64,000 bases of DNA from Oceanobacillus arenosus (GTDB lineage Bacteria; Bacillota; Bacilli; Bacillales; Amphibacillaceae). The stretch covers positions 148,662 through 212,661 of the forward strand of contig NZ_PIOC01000010.1 of the NCBI RefSeq assembly GCF_003369575.1, read 5' to 3'. Position 1 is the stretch's first letter; each line of letters begins with the position of its first letter. Of the stretch, positions 50,840 to 59,100 are shown piece after piece. The position numbers were made by a program, and so were the translations under genes. Under the pieces are notes generated by a model that searched no databases, was not told the DNA's origin, and worked only from the letters and a program-made list of their open reading frames with translations.

Positions 50840-51060
50840 TCGCTCGAACTAGGAAGCTGGTCGCTCGAATTAGATGTGTGCTCGCTCGAATTAGGAGAAT
50901 GTCGCTCAAACTAGAAGTGAGCTCGCTCGAACTAGGAAGCTGGTCGCTCAAACTAGAAGTGAGCTCGCTCGAATTAAGAGAATGTCGCTCGAACTAGAAG
51001 TGAGCTCGCTCGAATTAAGAGAATGCCGCTCGAAATAGATATAATCTAGCTCGATATGAA
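50838..51060. repeat. ~21-bp GCTCGCTCGAA tandem repeat array, locus C
   Basis: About eleven units of 20-22 bases follow one another, such as GCTCGCTCGAACTAGGAAGCT, GTCGCTCGAATTAGATGTGT and GCTCGCTCGAATTAGGAGAAT. Odd and even units alternate (starting GCTCGCTCGAA and GTCGCTC(G/A)AA), giving a higher 41-42-base period. The core TCGCTCGAA-(C/T)TAG is much better kept than in loci A and B. It fills most of the gap between the C26 peptidase and msrA genes. Confidence 0.9.
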
Positions 51061-51101
51061 ATTTTTCTTCAAATTATCAAGCAGGATTTAGCGATAACTG
51101 A

Positions 51102-51629
51102 TTATTTTTCCCACGCCTCAGCAATAAACTCGTCTCTTCCAGATTTAGCGCGATCTTCCTCATATTCTTTTGCACTTTTTTTATAAAAGTCCTGATGATA
51201 ATCCTCAGCAGGATAGAATTTAGCAGCAGGAAGAATTTCTGTCACAATTGGTTTAGAGAATTTACCACTGTCTCCAAGTGCCTGCTTGGAAGCAGCCGCA
51301 ATTTCCTGTTGCTCTTCATCTTGATAGAAGATTGCAGCACGATATTGGTTGCCGCGGTCTTGAAATTGTCCGCCAGCATCTGTTGGATCGATTTGTTTCC
51401 AGTAGAGATCCAGAATCGTTTCATAGCTTATGAGTGCCTGGTCAAAAGTAATTTCAACTGCTTCATAATGGCCAGTGTTTCCTTTTTTGACCTCTTCATA
51501 TGTAGGATTCTCTAATTTTCCTCCAGTATATCCGGAAATTACACTGTGGACCCCGTCCCATTGGTCAAATGGCTTGACCATACACCAGAAGCACCCACCA
51601 GCAAACGTAGCCTTTTTTATATTTGACAA
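51102..51629 (-). CDS. msrA: Peptide-methionine (S)-S-oxide reductase MsrA
   Basis: The 175-residue enzyme has the active-site GCFWC motif near residue 12, followed by [32 protein letters not shown] and [12 protein letters not shown], all MsrA hallmarks. It repairs oxidised methionine. The usual Cys in the C-terminal tail is not present, so recycling probably relies on thioredoxin and the remaining cysteine(s). The start is TTG 51629 after GGGGGCGC. It is divergent from the MOSC gene. Confidence 0.94.
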   Translation of the reverse strand: MSNIKKATFAGGCFWCMVKPFDQWDGVHSVISGYTGGKLENPTYEEVKKGNTGHYEAVEITFDQALISYETILDLYWKQIDPTDAGGQFQDRGNQYRAAIFYQDEEQQEIAAASKQALGDSGKFSKPIVTEILPAAKFYPAEDYHQDFYKKSAKEYEEDRAKSGRDEFIAEAWEK

Positions 51630-51709
51630 TTGAAGCGCCCCCGTTTCAAATTAGTAATATATTTAGTAGAATAAAGATAATATACCATAGAAGTTAGGGG
51701 CATGGCATA

Positions 51710-52261
51710 ATGGATGAACCATATGTACATAAAATATTTATCAATAAAGTAACACAGGATATTAATAATGAAATTTGGCTTAGCAAGTCTGGGCTTACAA
51801 AGGAAGAAAGTCCAGATTTGGATAGGGCTGTGATGGCTTATCCAATCAAGCATTATACGCATTGGAATGATGAAATAGAAGGTAATGTAATGGAGCCGGG
51901 CGAAATTGGGGAAAATTTTTCCGTATTAGAAATGGATGAATACCATGTTTTTATTGGTGATTCTTATCGAATTGGCGATGCAATCATTCAAGTTTCCGAA
52001 CCAGGTTCTATCGGAAATCTGCCATCAAAAATAGGCTTGAAAACTGGCTGGTATTATCGTGTGCTCAAAGAGGGCATCGTGAAAGCTGGGACAGACATGG
52101 AATTAATTGAACGACCATATCCGGAGTGGTCGATTACAGCTTGTAATGAGGTCATGCATGTTTTTAAGGACGATCTTCGCACGGCAGATGATCTAGTATC
52201 TTGCAGTCTATTAAGTAATCGTTGGAAGCGAGCATTGAAAAAGAGATTGCGAGGATTTTAA
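51710..52261 (+). CDS. Degenerate MOSC domain protein
   Basis: The 183-residue protein follows the MOSC/YiiM layout: DRAVMAYPIKHYTHWN, GEIGENFSVLEMDEYHVFIGDSYRIGDAIIQVSEPG, and RVLKEGIVKAGTDMELIERPYPEWSI. The residues usually needed are missing, however. The His-Gly-Gly before D(K/R)AV is replaced by a shorter ESPDL, and the conserved Cys after the (Q/E)P motif is replaced in SIGNLPSK. MOSC domains bind or transfer sulfur and molybdopterin-related groups; loss of the Cys argues against that chemistry here. ATG 51710 follows TTAGGGG. Confidence 0.8.
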   Translation: MDEPYVHKIFINKVTQDINNEIWLSKSGLTKEESPDLDRAVMAYPIKHYTHWNDEIEGNVMEPGEIGENFSVLEMDEYHVFIGDSYRIGDAIIQVSEPGSIGNLPSKIGLKTGWYYRVLKEGIVKAGTDMELIERPYPEWSITACNEVMHVFKDDLRTADDLVSCSLLSNRWKRALKKRLRGF

Positions 52262-52262
52262 T

Positions 52263-52301
52263 TTGAGCCCGCCTGCTGCAAGGGAACAAAGCAGGCGAAC
52301 T
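52263..52301. terminator. Hairpin between convergent MOSC and Hsp20-like genes
   Basis: CGCCTGCT and AGCAGGCG form an 8-bp GC-rich stem with outer GAG/CTC, centred at 52282. No T-run is present. Confidence 0.5.
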
Positions 52302-52311
52302 CACCAATGAC

Positions 52312-52746
52312 TCACGCATCTTCCAGTAATCGTACATTTACTTTATTTCTTCGACTTGTTTCAGAAATCAGCCTGTGAAGCTGAATAAATACGAGTCCAT
52401 TTTTATATGTTGCTTTAATCTTATCTGCGCGCACAGGGAAAGGCAGTGAAATCTCTCGTTCGAATACCCCTTGGAGGATTTCCTCTTTAAAGACATTACC
52501 GCTGACATGCTCAAGATCAATTGTGCCACGAAGCTCCAATGTTGCATAATCAATGTAAATATTCAGCTGATCCAAATCATTTAGTCCAGGTACATTTACA
52601 ATACACATCATCTCATTTTCTGTATGATACATATTGACTTGAGGAATTGTCGGTTTGATGATACCATCAAATTCATTCCAAAAATTATCTCCGAAGAAGT
52701 TATCCAAATTCTTTCTCCACTCGCCCATTTGCTTAAAAGGATCCAT
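52312..52746 (-). CDS. Hsp20/alpha-crystallin-like protein (possible spore coat CotP type)
   Basis: The 144-residue protein has an alpha-crystallin domain (about residues 35-130) with VNMYHTENEMMCIVNVPGL, EEILQGVFEREISLPFPV and YKNGLVFIQL, the last replacing the usual GVL motif (NGVL to NGLV). Small heat-shock proteins of this divergent kind occur in Bacillus spores (CotM/CotP) as well as in vegetative cells. The start is ATG 52746. Its role in this organism is not determined. Confidence 0.85.
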   Translation of the reverse strand: MDPFKQMGEWRKNLDNFFGDNFWNEFDGIIKPTIPQVNMYHTENEMMCIVNVPGLNDLDQLNIYIDYATLELRGTIDLEHVSGNVFKEEILQGVFEREISLPFPVRADKIKATYKNGLVFIQLHRLISETSRRNKVNVRLLEDA

Positions 52747-52977
52747 ACTGTCACCCCATTATTATGATTACTATCGCTTCTATAGGCTATGCCTAGAAAG
52801 AATATATGGTGAAAAAATTTTAACTGTAATGATAGCTTTTATAATACGTATTTAAGCTTTGATAAAAAGATCTCTTAATCTGGAGCACCGCCCCGAATCA
52901 AACAATTTTTGCATTTTTATTTTCATCTTCCATGGATTTGCTGTATCCTAAGAGTATACAGCTAAGGAGGAATCAGA

Positions 52978-53556
52978 TTGCTTGAAAATGCGTTTATAAT
53001 GGTATTCATCATATTTGCCGTCAATGTCGTGTATGTATCGTTAATGACTGTCCGGATGATATTGACATTAAAAGGACGTACATATATTGCGGCATTTGTT
53101 AGTATGTTTGAAGTGGTCGTTTACATCGTCGGTTTGGGTCTTGTATTAGATAATTTAAATCAAATTCAGAATCTGATTGCCTATGCTTTAGGTTATGGAA
53201 CGGGGTTAATTATTGGTTCCTTCATTGAAGAGAAGCTTGCACTAGGTTACATTACGGTGAATGTTGTCTCTACAAATCCAGATTTAGAATTCACAAGAAG
53301 AATACGTGAAAAAGGATACGGTGTTACAAGTTGGTCTTCTTACGGTATGGATGGGGACCGATTATCAATGGAAATTCTAACACCGCGGAAATACGAGTTG
53401 AGATTATATCAGACGATTCAGGAAATCGATCCGAAAGCATTTATTATTTCCTATGAACCGAAGCGGATTCATGGCGGTTTCTGGGTGAAACAAGTAAGAA
53501 AAGGAAAATTGATGCAGTCGAAGAAAAAGAATAGAGAAACTACCAAGAAAGAATAG
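52978..53556 (+). CDS. UPF0316 membrane protein (DUF2179 domain)
   Basis: The 192-residue protein has three N-terminal membrane segments (about residues 5-25, 35-60, 65-85; [20 protein letters not shown] and [18 protein letters not shown] are typical) and a cytoplasmic C-terminal DUF2179 domain. The tail is Lys-rich. It matches B. subtilis YebE, found near guaA-pbuG. The start is TTG 52978 after AAGGAGG. An inverted repeat GCTGTAT/ATACAGC (52941-52963) ends just before the ribosome binding site. Function unknown. Confidence 0.92.
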   Translation: MLENAFIMVFIIFAVNVVYVSLMTVRMILTLKGRTYIAAFVSMFEVVVYIVGLGLVLDNLNQIQNLIAYALGYGTGLIIGSFIEEKLALGYITVNVVSTNPDLEFTRRIREKGYGVTSWSSYGMDGDRLSMEILTPRKYELRLYQTIQEIDPKAFIISYEPKRIHGGFWVKQVRKGKLMQSKKKNRETTKKE

Positions 53557-53665
53557 ATCTCCAGATTTATTCTTTTTTTTCTAATAAAATCGTAACATGT
53601 AATATTATCCGTTATATCGTGATAAAATGATAGAAGATTAAGATATTTATAGGGGGAGATAGTGA

Positions 53666-56600
53666 ATGAGAAATATCCCAATCATTCAAAGCCAGTTAGC
53701 CCCGCCACCAGTACGAAATCGATTTATTGAGAGAAGCAAGCTGAATAAGAAATTGATGAACATAGCAAACTATCCATTAACATTACTATATGCTGGGGCA
53801 GGATATGGAAAAAGTACAGCATTAGCGCTATTTTTTCATGACAAAAATAGGAGGGCATGCTGGTACTCTATTTCGCAAAATGATGATGACTTAATCCCTT
53901 TTCTGACTAAATTAATTCATGCGGGTCGTCAACAACATCCTGAATTCGGCCGAATACTTCAGAATGAATTAGAGAGTCTGGATAACTATATTACGATCGA
54001 GGAAATCTATTCATTAGCAACAACCTTTGTTAATGAAGCTCTAGCATGTACAGATGAATTGACAATTGTTTTAGATGATTTTCATCATGTATTAAATTGC
54101 AGTGAAATTGAAAAATGGATGTTATTCTTATTTGAACATATTCCAGCTAATCTCCATTTAGTAATCTCAAGCAGGAAGCGGCCAAAATGGGAGGTCCTGC
54201 CTAAATTAAAAGGTCAAAGTGAATTATTGGAAATTACCTATTTAGATTTAGTGCTATCCCCTGATGAAATCGCTTATATTCTGGAGGTGAAATATAAAGT
54301 TAATGTGACGAAGAATGAAGTAAGCAGGATTTACCAATTAACAGAGGGATGGGCGATAGCGTTTAATCTGCTTATACAACAAATCAATGCAGGAATAACA
54401 TTAAAGGAGATTTTGCAAAATCAAAAACTGTCTCTCAGAGATTTATTTGATTATTTAGCTGCCGAAGTATTGTCAAAGCAACCTTCGAACATGCAGCGAT
54501 TTCTCATGCAATCCAGTGTACTCGATGTATTGTCGCCAAAAATATGTGACTTCGTATTACAAATCCAAGGGTCTGGAGAAATATTGCAAGGCCTAGTTGA
54601 ACAGAATTTATTTATTGTGGAAGGAAATGATCATCATTTCCGTTATCATGCACTATTCAAAACATTTTTGGAAAATCATTTAAAACGGAATTTTGAAAGC
54701 GGATTCACACTTTTACATACTCAAGCGGCAAACTATTTTGAAATGCAAAATGAGTTTGAGGCTGCACTTTATCACTATGAGAAGGCAAGTAATTATAATA
54801 GGTTTGCCGAGTTGCTAAATAAGCATGGGTTAACAATCCTTCAATCTGGTAAGTTGCAAACATTATATGATTTACTTCTAGCCTTGCCGAAAGAGAATAA
54901 ACAGCAGTATCCGATTTTATACTTTTATCAAGGAGAGATCGAGCGTTATCGTTCGCTTTATGAACAGGCGATTGCAAACTATGAAACGATTATTAATCTG
55001 CATCCGAGAGAAAATCAGGAGGCTGATTATTTAACAAGTCTTGCTCTTGAAGGAATGGCACGGATTTATCTTGATACGATTCAGCCAGATAAGGCAGAGC
55101 GCTATGTTAATCAAGCAATCCAGCTGCGGGAAAAGACAGCAACCAGAAAAGAGGAAATGGCAAAGTTATACGTTCTAATGGCAGAAAATCTATTAAATGC
55201 TGGACAAGCAAAGAGGGCAGAAGCTTGGTATGAACGTGCAAAAAAGCTAAATTTATCACTAGAAGAAAGTAATTTACAAGCACGAATTTACTTACGGACA
55301 GGCAGGTTAGCGAAAGCAAAGGAAATATTAGTTTTATCTAAACGTGATGCTGGGAGAGGGATTAGGAGGCATCTTTCGCAGTCCCACCGTGAAACGGATA
55401 TTATTCTGTCTATTATTGACGCCTTCATGGGAAATGCTGAAGAAAGTAAAAAATTTGCTGAAAATGGAATTCAATTAGGATTATCCATTCAATCTCCATT
55501 TGTCGAGGCTTGTGGCTGGATGCGTTTGGGACATGCAGTTCAATTACTTGATCGCTATGAGACAAAGCTTGCGGTGCAATGTTATGACACGGCATTAGCA
55601 ATAATGGAAAAGATTAATGTCTCCAGGGGAAAAGCAGAGCCATATATGGGACTTTCCCTGCTCTTTGGAAAGAATCAAGGATTCAATCAAGCGATGAAGC
55701 ATGCGAATAGTGGGTTGATTGAAACGGAAAAAGTGAAAGACCGATGGCTTAGTGCGCTCATTAAATTATCAATTGGAATTACGGAAATTTATCAGCAGCA
55801 TTATGATGTTGCAATGGATATCATGAAACAGATTGAATCTGAAATGACAATTTGCGGGGATCGCTATGCGATCATGGTAAGCAACTTCTGGTCCGCACAC
55901 ATTTCCTATGAACAAGGAAGCGTGGAGACATTTGAGCAGAAAATGGAAATGTTTCTTGGAATAATTCAAACAGAAGAATATGAATTTTTTCTAAAAAAGA
56001 GAACGACCTTTGGACCAATTGATATGCAAAATATGGTTCCAATGTTATTAAAAGCAAAGCAGCTAAACATTATGCCCAACTATGTTAGTCGTTTGCTCCA
56101 TGAGCTTGGACTTGATGCAACGATGAAAAATCACCCGGGATATACGATGATTATTCATACGCTGGGGCAGTTTAATGTATGGATTGGAACGGATCAAATC
56201 GAGCCACAGCAATGGCAGCGAGAGAAAGCGAAGGAGCTATTTGAGTTATTTCTTACAAATCGCAATAAATTACTGGCAAGGGAGGAAATTTTTCACTCAC
56301 TATGGCCAGAACAAGACGAAAATGCAGCAAATAAAAACTTTAAAGTAGCATTGAATGCATTGTACAAGGCAATTGAACCACAAAGAAAGGCAAGAGAGGA
56401 ATCGTTTTTTATCTTAAGAAAAGGAGGCAGTTATGGTTTAAATCCTAATGCAGGATTTGAGCTTGATAGTATGCAGTTTGAGGAATTGATTGCAAATGGC
56501 TCGGGGGAAAAGGATAGTCAGCGTGCAAAGGAATTATTGGAAAAGGGCCTTAAACTTTATAAAGGCGACTATTTGGCAGATCTTCGGTTCGTAAGCTGGT

Positions 56601-56920
56601 GTACACAGGAGCGGGAAAGGCTACAGCTAATATTTTTACGTGGAGCCGAAAAGCTGGCACAAGTAGCAGTACGGCTTGAGGATTTTAATTTATCCATGCA
56701 CTGGTGTGAGCAAATATTATCAATTGATAACACATGGGAAGAGGCATACCGCCTAATCATGTACTATTATTATCAGAACAATAATCGGCCGCAAGCGATA
56801 AAATGGTATGCGAAATGCTCGGATGTCCTGGCAGAAGAGCTTGGTGTTGAGCCAATGGAATCGACAGAGGAAATGTATCATTTGATAATGGAGTCGGAGG
56901 AATTGGATACGTATAGATAA
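53666..56920 (+). CDS. Large STAND ATPase regulator with C-terminal winged helix and BTAD domain
   Basis: The 1084-residue protein is a MalT-like signal-transduction ATPase. It has Walker A AGAGYGKST (residues 43-51), Walker B LTIVLDDFHHV (near 135) and a STAND-type winged-helix region to about 340. A long alpha-helical TPR-like stretch (about 350-830) follows. Instead of the LuxR helix-turn-helix of MalT, the C-terminus has an OmpR/SARP-type winged helix (about 850-935; LAREEIFHSLWPEQDENAANKNF) and a BTAD domain (about 950-1075; YKGDYLADLRFVSWCTQERE, EELGVEP). It should be a ligand-responsive activator. ATG 53666 follows AGGGGGAG. The catabolic-looking operon 1.5 kb downstream is a plausible target (inference). 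Confidence 0.92.
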   Translation: MRNIPIIQSQLAPPPVRNRFIERSKLNKKLMNIANYPLTLLYAGAGYGKSTALALFFHDKNRRACWYSISQNDDDLIPFLTKLIHAGRQQHPEFGRILQNELESLDNYITIEEIYSLATTFVNEALACTDELTIVLDDFHHVLNCSEIEKWMLFLFEHIPANLHLVISSRKRPKWEVLPKLKGQSELLEITYLDLVLSPDEIAYILEVKYKVNVTKNEVSRIYQLTEGWAIAFNLLIQQINAGITLKEILQNQKLSLRDLFDYLAAEVLSKQPSNMQRFLMQSSVLDVLSPKICDFVLQIQGSGEILQGLVEQNLFIVEGNDHHFRYHALFKTFLENHLKRNFESGFTLLHTQAANYFEMQNEFEAALYHYEKASNYNRFAELLNKHGLTILQSGKLQTLYDLLLALPKENKQQYPILYFYQGEIERYRSLYEQAIANYETIINLHPRENQEADYLTSLALEGMARIYLDTIQPDKAERYVNQAIQLREKTATRKEEMAKLYVLMAENLLNAGQAKRAEAWYERAKKLNLSLEESNLQARIYLRTGRLAKAKEILVLSKRDAGRGIRRHLSQSHRETDIILSIIDAFMGNAEESKKFAENGIQLGLSIQSPFVEACGWMRLGHAVQLLDRYETKLAVQCYDTALAIMEKINVSRGKAEPYMGLSLLFGKNQGFNQAMKHANSGLIETEKVKDRWLSALIKLSIGITEIYQQHYDVAMDIMKQIESEMTICGDRYAIMVSNFWSAHISYEQGSVETFEQKMEMFLGIIQTEEYEFFLKKRTTFGPIDMQNMVPMLLKAKQLNIMPNYVSRLLHELGLDATMKNHPGYTMIIHTLGQFNVWIGTDQIEPQQWQREKAKELFELFLTNRNKLLAREEIFHSLWPEQDENAANKNFKVALNALYKAIEPQRKAREESFFILRKGGSYGLNPNAGFELDSMQFEELIANGSGEKDSQRAKELLEKGLKLYKGDYLADLRFVSWCTQERERLQLIFLRGAEKLAQVAVRLEDFNLSMHWCEQILSIDNTWEEAYRLIMYYYYQNNNRPQAIKWYAKCSDVLAEELGVEPMESTEEMYHLIMESEELDTYR

Positions 56921-56955
56921 TCCCTCTTGATTTATTGGATTGAGAGGGATTTTTG
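56920..56955 (+). terminator. Terminator after the STAND/BTAD regulator gene
   Basis: ATCCCTCT (56920-56927) and AGAGGGAT (56943-56950) form a perfect stem followed by TTTTT. The A-rich far side may also serve the convergent small gene. Confidence 0.85.
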
Positions 56956-57054
56956 TATTATTTTTTATGTTGTTTTTACCGTTTGATAGAATTACACTGT
57001 TTTGTGAAGCACCAATTTTTAAGTACAATATCTTATTAGCTCATCAAACTAACT

Positions 57055-57450
57055 CTATCTAAATAGTGAAATAAGATACTCAATGTTAGACATAATAATT
57101 ACTCCAAATGTCAGAAAAATAAGTGTTGCGATATATTGTTTTGATTTCTTCAAGTATTTCCATTCTAGAAAAGACTGAAATCCTAATAATAGTGCAAGAT
57201 AGACGGTCCAATACCATTTAATAATATTTGTATCCATTGTAACAACAATTGGTAGAGTAGATAAAAAGATAACTAAGATTATTCCTCTTCCCCATCTGTC
57301 AACCTTTTTACCGGGGGTTTCCGAAATCTTTTTCTTCTCTATACCAAGTAATTTATTTAATCCTTTTTCTAATAAGAACCCTAAAAATACAAGGAAAAAG
57401 ATAAATCCTAAAAACCACAAAAACATAGATCCATAAAACATACATTCCAC
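57055..57450 (-). CDS. DUF4181 family small membrane protein
   Basis: The 131-residue protein has four hydrophobic segments (about residues 8-30, 55-72, 80-95, 108-125) with a Lys-rich loop (LGIEKKKISETPGKKVDRWG) after the first. This is the pattern I associate with DUF4181 proteins of Bacillaceae. The start is ATG 57450. It converges on the large regulator gene. Function unknown. The 350 nt between it and the next gene show no further gene. Confidence 0.8.
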   Translation of the reverse strand: MECMFYGSMFLWFLGFIFFLVFLGFLLEKGLNKLLGIEKKKISETPGKKVDRWGRGIILVIFLSTLPIVVTMDTNIIKWYWTVYLALLLGFQSFLEWKYLKKSKQYIATLIFLTFGVIIMSNIEYLISLFR

Positions 57451-57801
57451 CCCGTTTTTATGTTTATAATGCTATAAAGTTTTCATTCAAGAAACTTGGA
57501 TCGTTACTTGGATAAGTTTTATTCCTGTTGAATAAGGCATAATAAACTTCAAATACACCTATTTATGTTCATAATACCATAATATTCAAAAAGGCTTTCT
57601 TCATCAGTAAAATAAGCAAACCAATTCTACTCAAGAATCATACATACTTATGATACGATTCTCCGTAATACAGTTAGGCTCCTATTGTTCCATATTGCTT
57701 ACCAGCGATTCATCGCTTTTTTCACCCAGACATCGTATAATAAGAGAAGCAGAAGAAAAAGAATTCATTTTTCCTCTAGTTTAAAAAAGAGGTGCAATTA
57801 T

Positions 57802-58230
57802 TTGAAACAGTTTGAAACAGCATTACCTGAGCAGTACGAAGCATTGAAAAAACAGGCAAATTATACTTCCAGCTGGCGAGAGCGTTTAAACGCAGTAGAA
57901 GTGTTATCGGCTTATCGACATGACAAAATTATAGATTTATTAAAGAACCGTATGCAGAATGATACAGTCTACAAGGTGCAAATGGCAGCATATGAAGCAC
58001 TTGCGGCGTTTGGAGAAGACGTAGAGAAACCAGCACCTTTACAGTTTGATATTATTAAAGGCACAGACAAAATTTTCCTGCGGGTGAAAAAGAGTTTACC
58101 AAAGGACCACACAGTGGCAGACTTTGCGAATAAGCTAAAGCGCATGCGTTTAGATGTCTTTGATGCGTATGAAGGCGACAAAGGCGAACAATTTATGAAC
58201 TGGTTAGAGAAACGCTGGGCAAAACTGTAA
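57802..58230 (+). CDS. HEAT-repeat-like conserved protein
   Basis: The 142-residue protein has a helical N-terminal half with HEAT-like pattern (WRERLNAVEVLSAYRHDKIIDLLKNRMQND and VQMAAYEALAAFGED) and a C-terminal region KSLPKDHTVADFANKLKRMRLDVFDAYEG. I place the start at TTG 57802, 9 nt after AGAGGTG; the frame is open to 57685 but the extra 39 residues are basic and atypical. Function unknown. A terminator follows. Confidence 0.75.
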   Translation: MKQFETALPEQYEALKKQANYTSSWRERLNAVEVLSAYRHDKIIDLLKNRMQNDTVYKVQMAAYEALAAFGEDVEKPAPLQFDIIKGTDKIFLRVKKSLPKDHTVADFANKLKRMRLDVFDAYEGDKGEQFMNWLEKRWAKL

Positions 58231-58257
58231 TCAGTAGTTTGGCGATTCATGAAAGAA

Positions 58258-58295
58258 AGTCATTCTCTCCGTATGTGGAGGGGATGGCTTTTTCT
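58258..58295 (+). terminator. Terminator after the HEAT-like gene
   Basis: AAGTCATTCTCTCC and GGAGGGGATGGCTT pair with G-U and few mismatches over 58258-58290, followed by TTTTTCTT. Confidence 0.78.
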
Positions 58296-58502
58296 TATTT
58301 TATAGTATGGTTAAGCGAAACTAGTAAGACAATGTTTTATCCCGTTACTTCAATAATTTTTATAAATTTAAACTAAACTACAATCTCCGACTTTTAAGAA
58401 GAAGCAACCTTCCACTGCTGAAAAGGAAATTAAAAATAATCATTGCTAATTTTCATATAATTATATATAATCTAAAACTGAGAGGTGATTCATATATCAG
58501 TT

Positions 58503-59099
58503 ATGAGAGAAACGCAATTAACTTCAAAGGGAATGAAGACGAGGCAGAAGATTTTAGATACAGCGGAAAAAATTTTTGGTAAGAAGGGTTATTTCGAAAC
58601 ATCGATTGTAGATATAACGGTGAAGGCTGGTGTTGCTCAAGGAACCTTTTATAACTACTTCACTACAAAAAAATCTATTTATGACGAACTTGTGCGTGAG
58701 CTAAGTTCGAGTTTGCGCTATCAAATGAAAACCGCAATGGAAGAAAAGTCGAGTTTCTATGACAAGCAACGGGCAGGATTTCGTGCATTTTTTGAGTGGG
58801 TGTTAAGTCATCGTAATTTATATAGTATTGTGCAGCAGTCCGTATTAGTGGACAAAGAATTGTATCGCTGGTATTACGAGAAAATAGCAGCTGGATTTAT
58901 CAAGTCGGTTGAAACGGCGGTAGAACAGGGAGAATGTAAGCCGCTCGATCCAGAAACCGTAGCATATTGTTTGATGGGGATTGGGCAGTTTATCGGAATG
59001 CGATGGGTGCTTTGGGAAGATCAAGCAGTACCCGAAGCAGTATTTGAGGAAGCGATGGAAGTCATCTTTCATGGTGTAAGCTTAAGCGAGGTGAAATAA
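58503..59099 (+). CDS. TetR family transcriptional regulator
   Basis: The ~198-residue protein has an N-terminal TetR helix-turn-helix (TRQKILDTAEKIFGKKGYFETSIVDITVKAGVAQGTFYNYF) and a C-terminal ligand domain of the fatty-acid-responsive type. ATG 58503 is chosen; GTG 58485 is inside the AGAGGTG ribosome binding site and would add six residues. It ends 1 nt before the acyl-CoA ligase gene, so it heads the operon and probably represses it until an acyl-CoA or free acid inducer is present. Confidence 0.9.
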   Translation: MRETQLTSKGMKTRQKILDTAEKIFGKKGYFETSIVDITVKAGVAQGTFYNYFTTKKSIYDELVRELSSSLRYQMKTAMEEKSSFYDKQRAGFRAFFEWVLSHRNLYSIVQQSVLVDKELYRWYYEKIAAGFIKSVETAVEQGECKPLDPETVAYCLMGIGQFIGMRWVLWEDQAVPEAVFEEAMEVIFHGVSLSEVK

Positions 59100-59100
59100 A

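Noticed and set aside
50634-50951. 105-codon frame reading repeated IRA-S and VRAS strings
   Set aside because: It is the translation of the 21-bp GCTCGCTCGAA repeat plus antisense of the C26 peptidase gene.
50838-51060. CRISPR array
   Set aside because: Units are 20-22 bases with no unique spacers between them and no cas genes nearby; it is a plain tandem repeat.
57451-57684. Possible gene or RNA between the DUF4181 and HEAT-like genes
   Set aside because: No coding frame, tRNA-like fold or strong hairpin could be supported.
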